A stretch of 41,976 bases of DNA. Source: Kofleriaceae bacterium (GTDB taxonomy: Bacteria; Myxococcota_A; Polyangia; Haliangiales; Haliangiaceae). Below, in pieces: positions 1-7,925 of the stretch. Both the position numbers and the translations under genes were made by a program. Position 1 is the stretch's first letter, and every line of letters begins with the position of its first letter. Under the pieces are notes generated by a model that saw only the letters and a program-made list of their open reading frames with translations, ran no database searches and was not told the DNA's origin. The stretch spans positions 1 to 41,976 of the forward strand of contig JAGPCO010000066.1 in assembly GCA_018058095.1 (NCBI GenBank), given 5' to 3'.

Positions 1-14
1 GCCCGGCCATCGGC

Positions 15-959
15 CTACCGCTCGGGCGTGGCGCCGACCAGGTCGCTGTCGAGGATGGACGGGGCCTCCTCGGCGTCGGACACGCCGGTGATGGCCTGCA
101 GCTCGCGGATGGTGGCCTCGGTCTGCGACATGCCCTCGGCCACGGCGTCGACCTGGGCCGAGATGGAGTCAGGGTCCTGGTGGCTGATGGCCATCTCGGT
201 CAGGGCGTGGATCTTCTGCTCGATGCGATCGAGCTCGACCGCGACGAACTCGGCGTTGCGCGAGGCCTTGTCGAAGTTGTCGACCCGCAGCTCGGCGGTG
301 GCGATGCTGTCGCGCAGGGAGCGGACGATGCGGACCTGGCTCTGGTCGGCGCTGATGTCCTCCACGTCCTTGTCGCCCAGGCCGCGGCTGGCGGCCGCCT
401 CCTTGCCGCGCAGGTCCTCGAGCGCCTTGCGCAGGGCGGCGCCGTCGGCCGCGCGCAGGAACCGCTCGAGCGCCTGCTGGCTGAGCAGCAGCTTGAGGAA
501 CACCCAGAGCAGGCGGTCGAGCGCGGGCGCGCGCAGCTCACCGGCCGCGCCGGAGGCGTCGCGGGTCTCGCCGCGCACGGCGTTGGCGATGCGCTGCATC
601 TCGACGCAGCGTGCGCGCAGGCGCAGGAAGCGGTTGCGCCGCTCCTCGGCCAGGCCGCGTAGCACGTCGAGCACGCGGTCCTTGCTCGACTGCGCCGACT
701 CGGGCTCGCTGCTGCGGCCACCACCGGGCAGGCCGCGCTCCTCGGCCCGGGCCTTGGCGTCGATGGCGGCCTGGAAGCGCGGGATGGTGGTCAGCCCGGC
801 CAGGTACGTCAGCTCGCCGGCGGCGACCAGCGGCAAGGCGATGTCGGCGTGGCCCGACAGCACGGCGGCGGCCGCCGCGCCGCCGAAGATGAGCAGGTTC
901 CAGCGGTACAGGAACGCTTCCTGGACGTAGCGGAGCCAGCCGGCCTTCTTGCGCGCCAT
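15..959 (-). CDS. Two-TM coiled-coil membrane protein, function unknown
   Basis: This is a complete 314-aa protein with an ATG start and a TAG stop. Residues about 18-56 are hydrophobic and probably form two membrane helices (LLIFGGAAAAAVLSG and IALPLVAAGELTYLAGL). The rest is charged, Arg/Glu/Ala-rich and mostly predicted helix, with a likely coiled coil at about 210-290, so a large cytoplasmic helical domain hangs from a short membrane anchor. No family is recognised. It starts 7 bp after the ABC ATPase stop and is the last visible gene of the pspA-ABC operon. It may be an accessory or partner of the transporter or of PspA, which is also a helical coiled-coil protein, but that is inferred only from position and shape. 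Confidence 0.8.
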   Translation of the reverse strand: MARKKAGWLRYVQEAFLYRWNLLIFGGAAAAAVLSGHADIALPLVAAGELTYLAGLTTIPRFQAAIDAKARAEERGLPGGGRSSEPESAQSSKDRVLDVLRGLAEERRNRFLRLRARCVEMQRIANAVRGETRDASGAAGELRAPALDRLLWVFLKLLLSQQALERFLRAADGAALRKALEDLRGKEAAASRGLGDKDVEDISADQSQVRIVRSLRDSIATAELRVDNFDKASRNAEFVAVELDRIEQKIHALTEMAISHQDPDSISAQVDAVAEGMSQTEATIRELQAITGVSDAEEAPSILDSDLVGATPER

Positions 960-966
960 GGTGGCC

Positions 967-2040
967 TCAGTCTCCCGCTCGCTTGGAGGACTCGAGCTTG
1001 TCGATGATGTCGCGGATGCCGAACACCACCTCGAGGAACTTGGGGTCGCGCTGCATCACCGTCGACGGACGATCGGGCGGCGGGACTCGGAGCTCCTTGA
1101 GCACGGTGCCGGGCGAGTTGGAGAAGATGAGGATGTGATCGCCGAGGTACACCGCCTCCTCGATCGAGTGGGTGATGAAGAAGATGGTGGGCGACTGGTC
1201 GCGCCACAGCTCGACCAGGTTGTCCTGCATGCGGGCCCGGGTCGGCGGATCGAGCGCGCCGAACGGCTCGTCCATGAGGATGATGCGTGGCTCGAGGATG
1301 AGGGTGCGGGCGATGGCGACCCGCTGCCGCATGCCGCCCGACAGCTCGTGCGGGTACTTGTCGGCGTCGTTGCGCACCGACAGCCCGACCTTGTGGATCC
1401 AGTGGCGGGCCCGGTCGAGGCGCTCGCTCGTGCCGACCCCCCGGCACTCGAGACCGAACGCCACGTTGTCGAGCACCGACCGGTTGTCGAACGAGGTGTA
1501 GTCCTGGAAGACCATCCCGCGGTCGGGGCCGGGCCCCTCGATCGGGTGGCCGTCGACGAGGATGCGGCCGCTGCTGTGCGGGAACTGCGGGGTCAGGCCG
1601 GCGATGAGCCGGATCACCGTCGACTTGCCGCAGCCCGACGGGCCGAGGATGGACACGAACTCGCCACGCCCCGGGTGGTCGTCGATCTTGAACGACACAT
1701 CCTTGATCGCGGTGAAGTCGCCGTAGCGCTTGGTCACGCGGTCGAACATCACGACCGGCAGCGGCTTGGCCGGGCCCAGCTCTTTCATGCCGACGCCAGC
1801 ACCGGCCTCGACCCGGGGCGCGGCGCTGGCCTTGGCCGGGAGCGGGGCGGCTGGCGCGCTCGGCGCGCTCGGCGCAGGGGCGGCCGGGGCCGCCGGTGCC
1901 GCGGCCTCGCCGGCCAGCTCGGCCTCGAACGCCGCCAGCGCGGCGGCGGCCGCGGCCGGGTCGACCGGGGCGGCCGGGGCCGCCGCGCCGGTCGGGGCGG
2001 GCGCCGGGGCGGCCGGCTTGTCGTCGTCGGGCTTGCTCAC
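967..2040 (-). CDS. ABC transporter ATP-binding protein (nitrate/sulfonate/taurine type)
   Basis: This 357-aa cytoplasmic ATPase energises the neighbouring permease. The motifs are clear: Walker A GPSGCGKST, signature LSGGMRQR, Walker B IILMDEP, then the H-loop in FFITHSIEEA. The Q-loop lies in MVFQDYTSF. The core resembles SsuB/TauB/NrtD ATPases. It is about 100 residues longer than usual because of an Ala/Pro-rich N-terminal extension (about residues 8-85), which is low complexity and probably disordered. The start is GTG. The gene begins 10 bp after the permease stop and ends 7 bp before the two-TM protein. The substrate is unknown; sequence similarity to taurine/nitrate systems does not fix it. 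Confidence 0.93.
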   Translation of the reverse strand: MSKPDDDKPAAPAPAPTGAAAPAAPVDPAAAAAALAAFEAELAGEAAAPAAPAAPAPSAPSAPAAPLPAKASAAPRVEAGAGVGMKELGPAKPLPVVMFDRVTKRYGDFTAIKDVSFKIDDHPGRGEFVSILGPSGCGKSTVIRLIAGLTPQFPHSSGRILVDGHPIEGPGPDRGMVFQDYTSFDNRSVLDNVAFGLECRGVGTSERLDRARHWIHKVGLSVRNDADKYPHELSGGMRQRVAIARTLILEPRIILMDEPFGALDPPTRARMQDNLVELWRDQSPTIFFITHSIEEAVYLGDHILIFSNSPGTVLKELRVPPPDRPSTVMQRDPKFLEVVFGIRDIIDKLESSKRAGD

Positions 2041-2050
2041 GGCGGCGGCC

Positions 2051-3067
2051 TCACAGGTCCTTGCGGTACGGGAAGAACCCGCGCTGCAGGTAGCGGATGG
2101 TCAGGTCGATCAGGAAGGCGATGCCGGCGATGACGATGAGCAGCATGTAGTTCTGCTCGATCAAGCCGCGGTTCTGCCCGGTGTTGAGCATGGCGCCGAT
2201 GCCCTCGTCGGTGTTGATGGCCTCGGCCAGGGTGATGTAGCCCAGGGCCAGCCCGAACTGAAAGCGCAGGCTGGTCACGATGTCGGGCAGGGCCAGCGGC
2301 ACCAGCACCTTGCTGATGACCTGCCAGCGGCTGGCGCCGAGAGTCTCGGCGGTCTCGACGAAGCGCTGCGGCACCGACGAGATGGCCTTGACGGTGTCGG
2401 CGAAGACGAAGCCGACCACCGCCAGGAAGATGAACATCCACTTCTGTCGCTCGCCGATCGAGAACAGGATGACCGTCAGCGGCAGCATGGCGCCCATCGG
2501 CACCGAGCGCAGGAACAGCACGAACGGTCCGACCGCGGCGGCGATGGCCCGGAAGGTGCCACCGATCACGCCCAGGGTGACGCCGACCAGCGCAGCCACG
2601 CCGATCCCCTTGGCGACGCGGGCCATGGTCGCCAGCACGTTGTCGAGGAGGTCGCGATCGATCAACTTGCCGAGCGCGCCGAACACCGCGCCCGGGCTGG
2701 GCAGCTTCGACGGCGAGATCCACGCCTCGGTCGCGCTGCCGCGGGTGATGAGCCACCACCCGAGCAGCAGCACGCCCAGGCTGGCGCCGCCGATCCCCAG
2801 CCGCAGGGGCAGCGGGCCGTCGACGCGCAGGCTGCGCCACCACGCCGGCGGTGGCAGCGGGCTGCCGTCGCTCGAGATCTTGGCGGTCGGCTTCGGCGTG
2901 CTCACCTTGGCCGCCACCTTCGGCGTGCTCGGCTTGCCCGGCGTGGCCGCCCGCGCCGGTGGGGTCACCGTGGCCGGCGCGCTCGCCTTGGGCTGCCCGG
3001 CCTGTGCCTCGGGCGCCGCGTCCTCTCTCTTCGGCCCAGCCGGCGGCTGGTCGCCGCCTGCGCTCAC
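2051..3067 (-). CDS. ABC transporter permease (SsuC/TauC-like)
   Basis: This is a 338-aa inner-membrane permease of the binding-protein-dependent transport family. The N-terminal ~75 residues are Ala/Pro/Lys-rich and probably cytoplasmic and disordered. About six membrane helices follow, starting with LGVLLLGWWLI. The cytoplasmic EAA loop is visible as ETAETLGASRWQVISKVLVP, where the ATPase would dock. The GTG start overlaps the stop of the upstream binding-protein gene (GTGA, 4 bp), so the two are probably translationally coupled. The long low-complexity extension matches the one on the partner ATPase and is unusual for this family. Substrate unknown. Confidence 0.92.
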   Translation of the reverse strand: MSAGGDQPPAGPKREDAAPEAQAGQPKASAPATVTPPARAATPGKPSTPKVAAKVSTPKPTAKISSDGSPLPPPAWWRSLRVDGPLPLRLGIGGASLGVLLLGWWLITRGSATEAWISPSKLPSPGAVFGALGKLIDRDLLDNVLATMARVAKGIGVAALVGVTLGVIGGTFRAIAAAVGPFVLFLRSVPMGAMLPLTVILFSIGERQKWMFIFLAVVGFVFADTVKAISSVPQRFVETAETLGASRWQVISKVLVPLALPDIVTSLRFQFGLALGYITLAEAINTDEGIGAMLNTGQNRGLIEQNYMLLIVIAGIAFLIDLTIRYLQRGFFPYRKDL

Positions 3068-4794
3068 TGTGCCTCCGCCGGCACCACCTTGATCTCGACC
3101 CGCCGGTTCTTGGCGTGGTTGTCGACGTCCTTGGGGTCGGCCGGGCGGTCCCAGCCGTAGCCGGCGGCGGCGATCTGGTTGGGCTGGATCTTGAACTGGT
3201 TGACCAGCGCCTCCTTGACGGCGTTGGCGCGGTTGAGCGACAGCTCCCGCACCAGGCGCTCGTCGGCGACGCCGCGCATCGACCCGTCGGTGTGGCCCTC
3301 GATGACGATGCGGGCCGCGCCGAACTGGCCGGCCATCTTGGCGATCTCCTCGACGGTGTACTTGACCTGCGGGTCGTACGCGACCTCGCCGCCACCGCTC
3401 TTGGCCGGCACCATCTTGAACACCTCGTACGAGTTGGGGAAGAAGCTGATGACCACGCGCCGGGTCAGGACCGCGCTCTCGACGTTGATGGCGTCGGCGG
3501 CGACCGGGGTGAACTTGAAGTCGTACGTGCTCTTCTGGCTGGCGTACTTGTCCTCGCCACCCAGCTTCTTGATGACCGAGAAGTCGGCGATCTGGTCGAA
3601 CGGGACGCGGTCGGACACCACGCCGATGGCCTTGTACAGCAGGAAGGCGGTGTTGTAGGTCCGCTCGAAGTTGGTCGGGTTGTTCTGGTTGAGGAAGAAG
3701 TCGCGGTTCTCGGCGTAGTTGGTCCAGTGGGCGTCGGCCAGCATGCTCTGCCCGGTGCCGGGCGGCAGGTCGTACACGTCATCCATCATCTTGGCCGACT
3801 CGGCCTTCTTGGCGTCGTCGGCCGCAAGCTCCGACGTCGCGTCGAGGATGCCGCGGACCAGGCCCTCGATGATGTCCGGGTTGTCGCGCGCGAAGTCGGC
3901 CCGGGCGAACCACACGTCACCGATCAGCTTGTTGGCGGTGCCGGTGGTGATGAGGATCTTGTTGCCCTGGACCTTCTCCAGGTTGTAGATGTCCGGCGCC
4001 CACGACACCACCGCCGACAGGCTGGGCTCGGCGTTGAACGCGGCGGCGGCGGCGAAGGCGTCCTTGACGAACTTGGTCTTGACCTCCGACGGCTGCACGT
4101 TGGCGTTGAGCAGCATGTTGAGCAGGAAGTAGTGCGACGGCGAGTTCTGCGCCAGCACCACCGTCTTGCCGCGCAGGTCGGCGACCGACTTGATGGTGTC
4201 GCGCACGACGATGCCGTCGCCGCCGTTGGACCAGTCGATCTGCTGGAACACGCGCGGCATGGTGCGCGGGTCACGCCTCAGCCGTTGCACCACCAGCGGC
4301 AGCATGTCGACGGTGGCCCAGCCGAGGTGGATCTTGCCGGCGGCGAAGGTGTCACCCATGTTGACCGGGTCCTCGATCTTGACCAGCTCGACCAGGAAGT
4401 CGCCGCCCTTGGCGTCCTTCCACACCTTCTTCGGCGCCTTGCCGCCGTTGGCGTAGATGATCGGGGCCCAGCCGGCCCAGGTGTTGATGGCGAACTTGAC
4501 GACCCGGGTCTTGCCGAGGGCGGTGTAGTCAGCCGAGCCGGGCACCTCGGGCAGGCGCTGGGCCGGCTCGAACGCGTACTCCTTGACCGTGGTGATGCCC
4601 TCACCGGACGGGTTCTCGGCGGTGCCCTGGCCGCTCTGCTGCTTGATCTGATCGAGGTCGACCTGCTTGGTCGCCGCGGGCTTGTCGCTGCTCTTCTTGG
4701 CGTTGCAGCGATACAGCGACAGGCCGACCAGGCCGGCGGCGATGGCCAAGGCGGCGATGAAGAAGGCGGGTTTCGGCTTACCAGCGTTGGACAT
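3064..4794 (-). CDS. Substrate-binding protein fused to OmpA peptidoglycan-binding domain
   Basis: This 576-aa protein has an N-terminal hydrophobic segment (about 11-29). It ends LYRC rather than a clean lipobox, so it is probably an uncleaved anchor. Residues about 90-400 resemble NMT1/TauA/ThiY-type periplasmic binding proteins: FAINTWAGWAPIIYANGG, a SVADLRGKTVVL strand-turn and NLEKVQGNKILITT. The C-terminal ~130 residues are an OmpA-like domain with the diagnostic GHTDG at about 500, LSLNRANAVKEAL and KNRRVEI at the end. Family knowledge: the OmpA domain binds meso-diaminopimelate in peptidoglycan. A solute-binding domain held at the inner membrane and the cell wall at once is inferred. 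The cognate permease overlaps downstream. An ATG start was chosen just before the charged n-region. Confidence 0.9.
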   Translation of the reverse strand: MSNAGKPKPAFFIAALAIAAGLVGLSLYRCNAKKSSDKPAATKQVDLDQIKQQSGQGTAENPSGEGITTVKEYAFEPAQRLPEVPGSADYTALGKTRVVKFAINTWAGWAPIIYANGGKAPKKVWKDAKGGDFLVELVKIEDPVNMGDTFAAGKIHLGWATVDMLPLVVQRLRRDPRTMPRVFQQIDWSNGGDGIVVRDTIKSVADLRGKTVVLAQNSPSHYFLLNMLLNANVQPSEVKTKFVKDAFAAAAAFNAEPSLSAVVSWAPDIYNLEKVQGNKILITTGTANKLIGDVWFARADFARDNPDIIEGLVRGILDATSELAADDAKKAESAKMMDDVYDLPPGTGQSMLADAHWTNYAENRDFFLNQNNPTNFERTYNTAFLLYKAIGVVSDRVPFDQIADFSVIKKLGGEDKYASQKSTYDFKFTPVAADAINVESAVLTRRVVISFFPNSYEVFKMVPAKSGGGEVAYDPQVKYTVEEIAKMAGQFGAARIVIEGHTDGSMRGVADERLVRELSLNRANAVKEALVNQFKIQPNQIAAAGYGWDRPADPKDVDNHAKNRRVEIKVVPAEAQ

Positions 4795-4860
4795 GACGTT
4801 GCTCCGGTGGCTGCGTGAGGGCGCGGCGCGGCGTCAGGCCGGGCGCCGCGGGGGGGCGAG

Positions 4861-5610
4861 CTACTGCGTGACCTTCTCGGGCTCGGCCGGGCCGAGGTCC
4901 TTCTGGGTGTCGGCGACCGGCGTGGTCTCCGGCGCGCGCATGCCGAGCTCGACCTCGAGCTCGCGCAGCGCGTCCTCGCCCATGGCCTTCTCCATGCGCT
5001 CCTCGGCCTGGATCTCGGCGACGCCGTCCGACGACAGATCGGCGGCGACCCGGGCCTTGCCGCGGTTGCCGTCGATCTTGCGCTGGATCACGTCCTCGAG
5101 CTGACCGAAGTCGGTCGTGAGGTTCATGTTGAAGCTCTCCGACAGCTTCGCGATCTCGGCCTCGGCCTCGCTCATCTTGAGCTCGGCGTCGTACTTGTGG
5201 ATGCGGTCCTTGACCTCGACCAGCTTCTTGTTGGCGTGCTGGATCTTCTTGAGGTTGTTCTGGTAGGCCGCCTCGTGCATGGCCAGCTGCTCCTGGTTCT
5301 GGGCCAGGCCGGTCTTGGCCTTCTGCAGCTCGAGGGCGAACTTGGCGGCGGTCTCGCGCTCGCCGGCCTTGAGGTAGGCCTTGGCCTGGGCCGCCAGCTT
5401 GCCGACGTGCGCCTCGCCCTCCTTGACCTGCCGCCCGACCCGCTCGACCAGGCCGCGGTACTGCTCGAGGCCGACCCGGCCCTCCTTGAGCTGCTCGACC
5501 GCGAGGTCGTACTCGTACTGCATCTGGGCGATGGGGTCGGCCTCCCAGAAGAAGTTCGCCAGCTTGTTGAGCTGACCCTTCATCGAACCCCAGAACTTCT
5601 TGAAGATCAT
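4861..5610 (-). CDS. pspA: PspA/IM30 family phage-shock protein
   Basis: This 249-aa protein is almost entirely helical. It has an amphipathic N-terminus (MIFKKFWGSMKGQLNKLANF) followed by DPIAQMQYEYDLAVEQL, matching the PspA/Vipp1 pattern. A long coiled coil covers about 30-190, and a Glu/Pro-rich tail about 215-249. PspA/IM30 proteins bind and stabilise the cytoplasmic membrane under envelope stress and form ESCRT-III-like polymers. The reading frame stays open upstream to about 5922, but that part lies opposite the 3' end of the FadL-type gene. ATG at 5610 is chosen because GGGAG sits just upstream. It is the first gene of the ABC operon, 66 bp before the binding protein. Confidence 0.9.
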   Translation of the reverse strand: MIFKKFWGSMKGQLNKLANFFWEADPIAQMQYEYDLAVEQLKEGRVGLEQYRGLVERVGRQVKEGEAHVGKLAAQAKAYLKAGERETAAKFALELQKAKTGLAQNQEQLAMHEAAYQNNLKKIQHANKKLVEVKDRIHKYDAELKMSEAEAEIAKLSESFNMNLTTDFGQLEDVIQRKIDGNRGKARVAADLSSDGVAEIQAEERMEKAMGEDALRELEVELGMRAPETTPVADTQKDLGPAEPEKVTQ

Positions 5611-5636
5611 CGCGCTCTCCCGCCGGCGGGCTGGCG

Positions 5637-5655
5637 CCTGGCCGACCCGGCCAGG
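5637..5655 (-). other. Perfect 7-bp hairpin in the pspA leader
   Basis: CCTGGCC (5637-5643) and GGCCAGG (5649-5655) form a perfect stem with a 5-nt loop. It lies about 27 bp upstream of the pspA start, between the candidate promoter and the ribosome-binding site. It could be a leader structure or a protein-binding palindrome. GC-rich DNA forms such stems by chance fairly often. Confidence 0.35.
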
Positions 5656-5673
5656 CCCTCCGCAGGTGGCGCG

Positions 5674-5702
5674 ACAGTAGCCGCGCCGGGGCGAGCGCTC
5701 AA
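5674..5702 (-). promoter_or_regulatory. Candidate promoter for the pspA-ABC operon
   Basis: On the minus strand TTGAGC (5702-5697) is separated by 17 bp from TACTGT (5679-5674), a weak sigma-70-like arrangement (4/6 and 3/6 matches). It lies between the FadL-type gene's terminator-like stem and pspA, where a promoter is expected. No sigma-54 GG/GC pair was identified. Confidence 0.3.
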
Positions 5703-5722
5703 GGGACGCGGCGGCAAGAACC

Positions 5723-5749
5723 GGCCGGCCGCGGCCACCGCGGCCGGCC
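5723..5749 (-). terminator. Terminator-like stem-loop after the FadL-type gene
   Basis: A perfect 12-bp inverted repeat (5723-5734 with 5738-5749) with a 3-nt loop begins 13 bp beyond the minus-strand stop at 5763. It is entirely G/C. No long U-run follows, only a short GGTTCTT stretch. It probably ends or weakens transcription before the pspA promoter. Confidence 0.6.
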
Positions 5750-5762
5750 CGCCGGCACGGAG

Positions 5763-7193
5763 CTACAGCGAGGCGCCGAGGCCGAGCATGAAGTACATGG
5801 TCCGCTGCTGGTAGGTGCCGGCCATGTCGGGGTTGCGGCTCGGGGTCATCGGGTCGGCCGTGCGCGGCGCCGTGGTGCGCTCGAGGTAGGTGGCCAGGCC
5901 GAGGGTGGAGCTGGCCAGCCACCGGCCCGACTGCCAGCGCGCCCCGAGCTGGGTGATGATCTTGTCCTGGTCGATCAGCGCTGGCTCGAGGGTGGCGTCG
6001 GGCACCGCGTTGCTGTCGTACAGCACGCCGCCATTGAGCTCGAGGGTGTCGGTCAGGTCGTAGGTGCCGCCCAGCTTGACGCCGAAGGTGTCCTGCCAGT
6101 CGCGCGGGATGTTGACCAGCACGCCGTCGGCGCCGGCGGCCAGGCTGCCGTCGGCGTTGAAGTCACAGCGTGCGCCGGCGAAGTTGCGGTCGACCAGGCA
6201 CTGCCGCTCGAACTTGCTCCAGCGCTGCCACTCGACCACGGCGTGCAACGAGGCCCGCCAGAACGCGTTCCAGGTGCCGCCGACCCGGACCACGTCGGGC
6301 AGGGTCTGCCGCATCTGCACGTCGACCGGCGCCTGGGCCGGGGTGGCGCCGAACTTGTTGGTGAGCGTGCCGTCGACGGTCATCTCGCCCAGGCCGGGCG
6401 AGGCCTGGTACGAGATGCCGACCCGCGAGCACGGGGTCGGCTCGTACATCAGGCCGGCCGACAGCGACAGGCTGGTGTCGCTCAGCTCGAGCAGGCTGCG
6501 GCCCTCGGCCACGTTGCCGCCAGCGTCGACCACGTCGTCGGTGCCGTCGATGCGGCGGGCGCGGATGAGGTTGATGTCGGTCGAGACGACGTTGACGCCG
6601 ACCCCGATCGCGAGCCGGGCCGCCGGGATGCGGTAGCCGGCCGCCAGCGTGTAGTACAGGGAGCGCTGCTCGCCCTCGATCGACGACCAGCGGGCCGGGC
6701 CATCGACCGCGCCCGGGTACATCGTGTTGCCGGCGAAGCGGTCGTCGGCGTCCCAGCTCGACGAGCCGCCGAACGGGGCGTACACGGCGAGGGCGACACC
6801 CAGCCCGGGCACGCCGAGGTCGGAGGCCAGGCCGAGGAACGGGCTGGCCACCAGGTTGCCGAGGGTGGCGGTGCCGGAGTTGACGGCGTTGTCGGGCGTG
6901 CCGGTGCCCGGGTTGTCGATCGCGCCCGGGTCCCTGGTGTAGTCGACCGTGCGGTAGGCGAGCAGGCCCTCGAGGTAGCCGCGGTGGCCGCGCTCGTAGG
7001 CCAGGCCGGCCGGGTTGTAGAAGGCCGCGGTCACGTCGGTGGTGGCGGCGTGGCCGTGTTCGCCGCCGAAGCGGGCGACCGAGAAGCCTCCGGCCTGGGC
7101 CCGGCCGGGCATCAGCGCGAGCAGGGCCGCGGCCACGGCACCGCAGCTCAGAAGAAGGCTGACGACGGGACGCGGTGCTTGACGGCGGTGCAC
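5763..7193 (-). CDS. OmpP1/FadL family outer-membrane protein
   Basis: This 476-aa protein has a long signal peptide ending RAQA before GGFSVARFGGEHG. The mature N-terminus carries the FadL-family hallmark AAFYNPAGLAYERG, the region that forms the plug (hatch) in FadL channels. Alternating beta-strand patterns run to the C-terminus, which ends MLGLGASL. FadL-family barrels import hydrophobic compounds such as long-chain fatty acids across the outer membrane; the substrate here is unknown. The only plausible start is GTG at 7193, placing it almost back to back with the divergent lipoprotein gene. It ends before the terminator-like stem ahead of pspA. Confidence 0.88.
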   Translation of the reverse strand: MHRRQAPRPVVSLLLSCGAVAAALLALMPGRAQAGGFSVARFGGEHGHAATTDVTAAFYNPAGLAYERGHRGYLEGLLAYRTVDYTRDPGAIDNPGTGTPDNAVNSGTATLGNLVASPFLGLASDLGVPGLGVALAVYAPFGGSSSWDADDRFAGNTMYPGAVDGPARWSSIEGEQRSLYYTLAAGYRIPAARLAIGVGVNVVSTDINLIRARRIDGTDDVVDAGGNVAEGRSLLELSDTSLSLSAGLMYEPTPCSRVGISYQASPGLGEMTVDGTLTNKFGATPAQAPVDVQMRQTLPDVVRVGGTWNAFWRASLHAVVEWQRWSKFERQCLVDRNFAGARCDFNADGSLAAGADGVLVNIPRDWQDTFGVKLGGTYDLTDTLELNGGVLYDSNAVPDATLEPALIDQDKIITQLGARWQSGRWLASSTLGLATYLERTTAPRTADPMTPSRNPDMAGTYQQRTMYFMLGLGASL

Positions 7194-7215
7194 GGTGGGG
7201 CGAAAGTCTGCGGCG

Positions 7216-7851
7216 ATGACTCAGTCGTTGTCAATGCGGATGCGGGTGACGACGCTGGTCCCGGGTACGTTGGTGCTGCTGGCCGGATGTGTCGATCCAC
7301 GCGGGCGCTTCGACGACTTCGCCGATCGCACCCCGGCGCCACCTGACGCCGACAGCACGGACGCCGCGGTCGTGACCGACTTGCCGGACGTCGACGGCAC
7401 CTTCCTGCTCGCGGTCAACCCGTCGATCTCGCCGGGCAACGCCGTGCAGTACCTGGTGACCTGGGACCTGACCGAGCCAGGCACCGCCGGGGCCGCGGGT
7501 GATCTCGACGGCAGCTACCAGCCGTTGCGCACGTTCGGCCTGGTCTCGAACTCGCCGGAGCGCACCCCGGTCGGCGCGCCGCTGGTGGTGGGCGACGTCG
7601 CCGTCGACAACACCGCCTCGTTCTCGGCCCGCCTGATGGGCACGCTGCCGGGTATGGCCAACTCGGTGACCGGGCAGACCCGGCCGTACAACATCGTGCT
7701 GGCCGGCGTCATCCGCAGCCCCGACCTGGTGTGCGGCACCGTGACCGGCATGGTCGACGTGGTCGACGTGGCCGGCTCAACCTTCGCCGCCATCCGGGTC
7801 ACCGACACCACGCCGGCCAACCTGCCGGCGCCGACGCTGGCCTGTCCGTAG
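7216..7851 (+). CDS. Predicted lipoprotein, function unknown
   Basis: This protein is about 211 aa. A short signal peptide ends in the lipobox LLAGC followed by VDPRGRFDDFA, so it is likely a lipid-anchored periplasmic or outer-membrane protein. A linker rich in Asp, Ala and Thr follows, then a beta-rich domain with no recognised family. ATG at 7216, ATG at 7234 and ATG at 7240 are all usable. None has a clear Shine-Dalgarno, and the later ones give the most typical signal length. An in-frame GTG at 7195 is less likely because it nearly abuts the divergent gene. The first two starts encode MTQSLSM and MRMRV. Confidence 0.7.
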   Translation: MTQSLSMRMRVTTLVPGTLVLLAGCVDPRGRFDDFADRTPAPPDADSTDAAVVTDLPDVDGTFLLAVNPSISPGNAVQYLVTWDLTEPGTAGAAGDLDGSYQPLRTFGLVSNSPERTPVGAPLVVGDVAVDNTASFSARLMGTLPGMANSVTGQTRPYNIVLAGVIRSPDLVCGTVTGMVDVVDVAGSTFAAIRVTDTTPANLPAPTLACP

Positions 7852-7925
7852 GGCCCGGGTTACGCACCGACGTAGCACCGGCGGCGCGCTGGACGGAACG
7901 CGCCGTGGTGGGCTACCGTGCCGCG

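Noticed and set aside
5611-5922. N-terminal extension of PspA up to 5922
   Set aside because: The extra residues are Arg/His/Pro-rich and lie opposite the FadL-type gene end and its terminator stem. ATG 5610 begins a normal PspA N-terminus with a Shine-Dalgarno.
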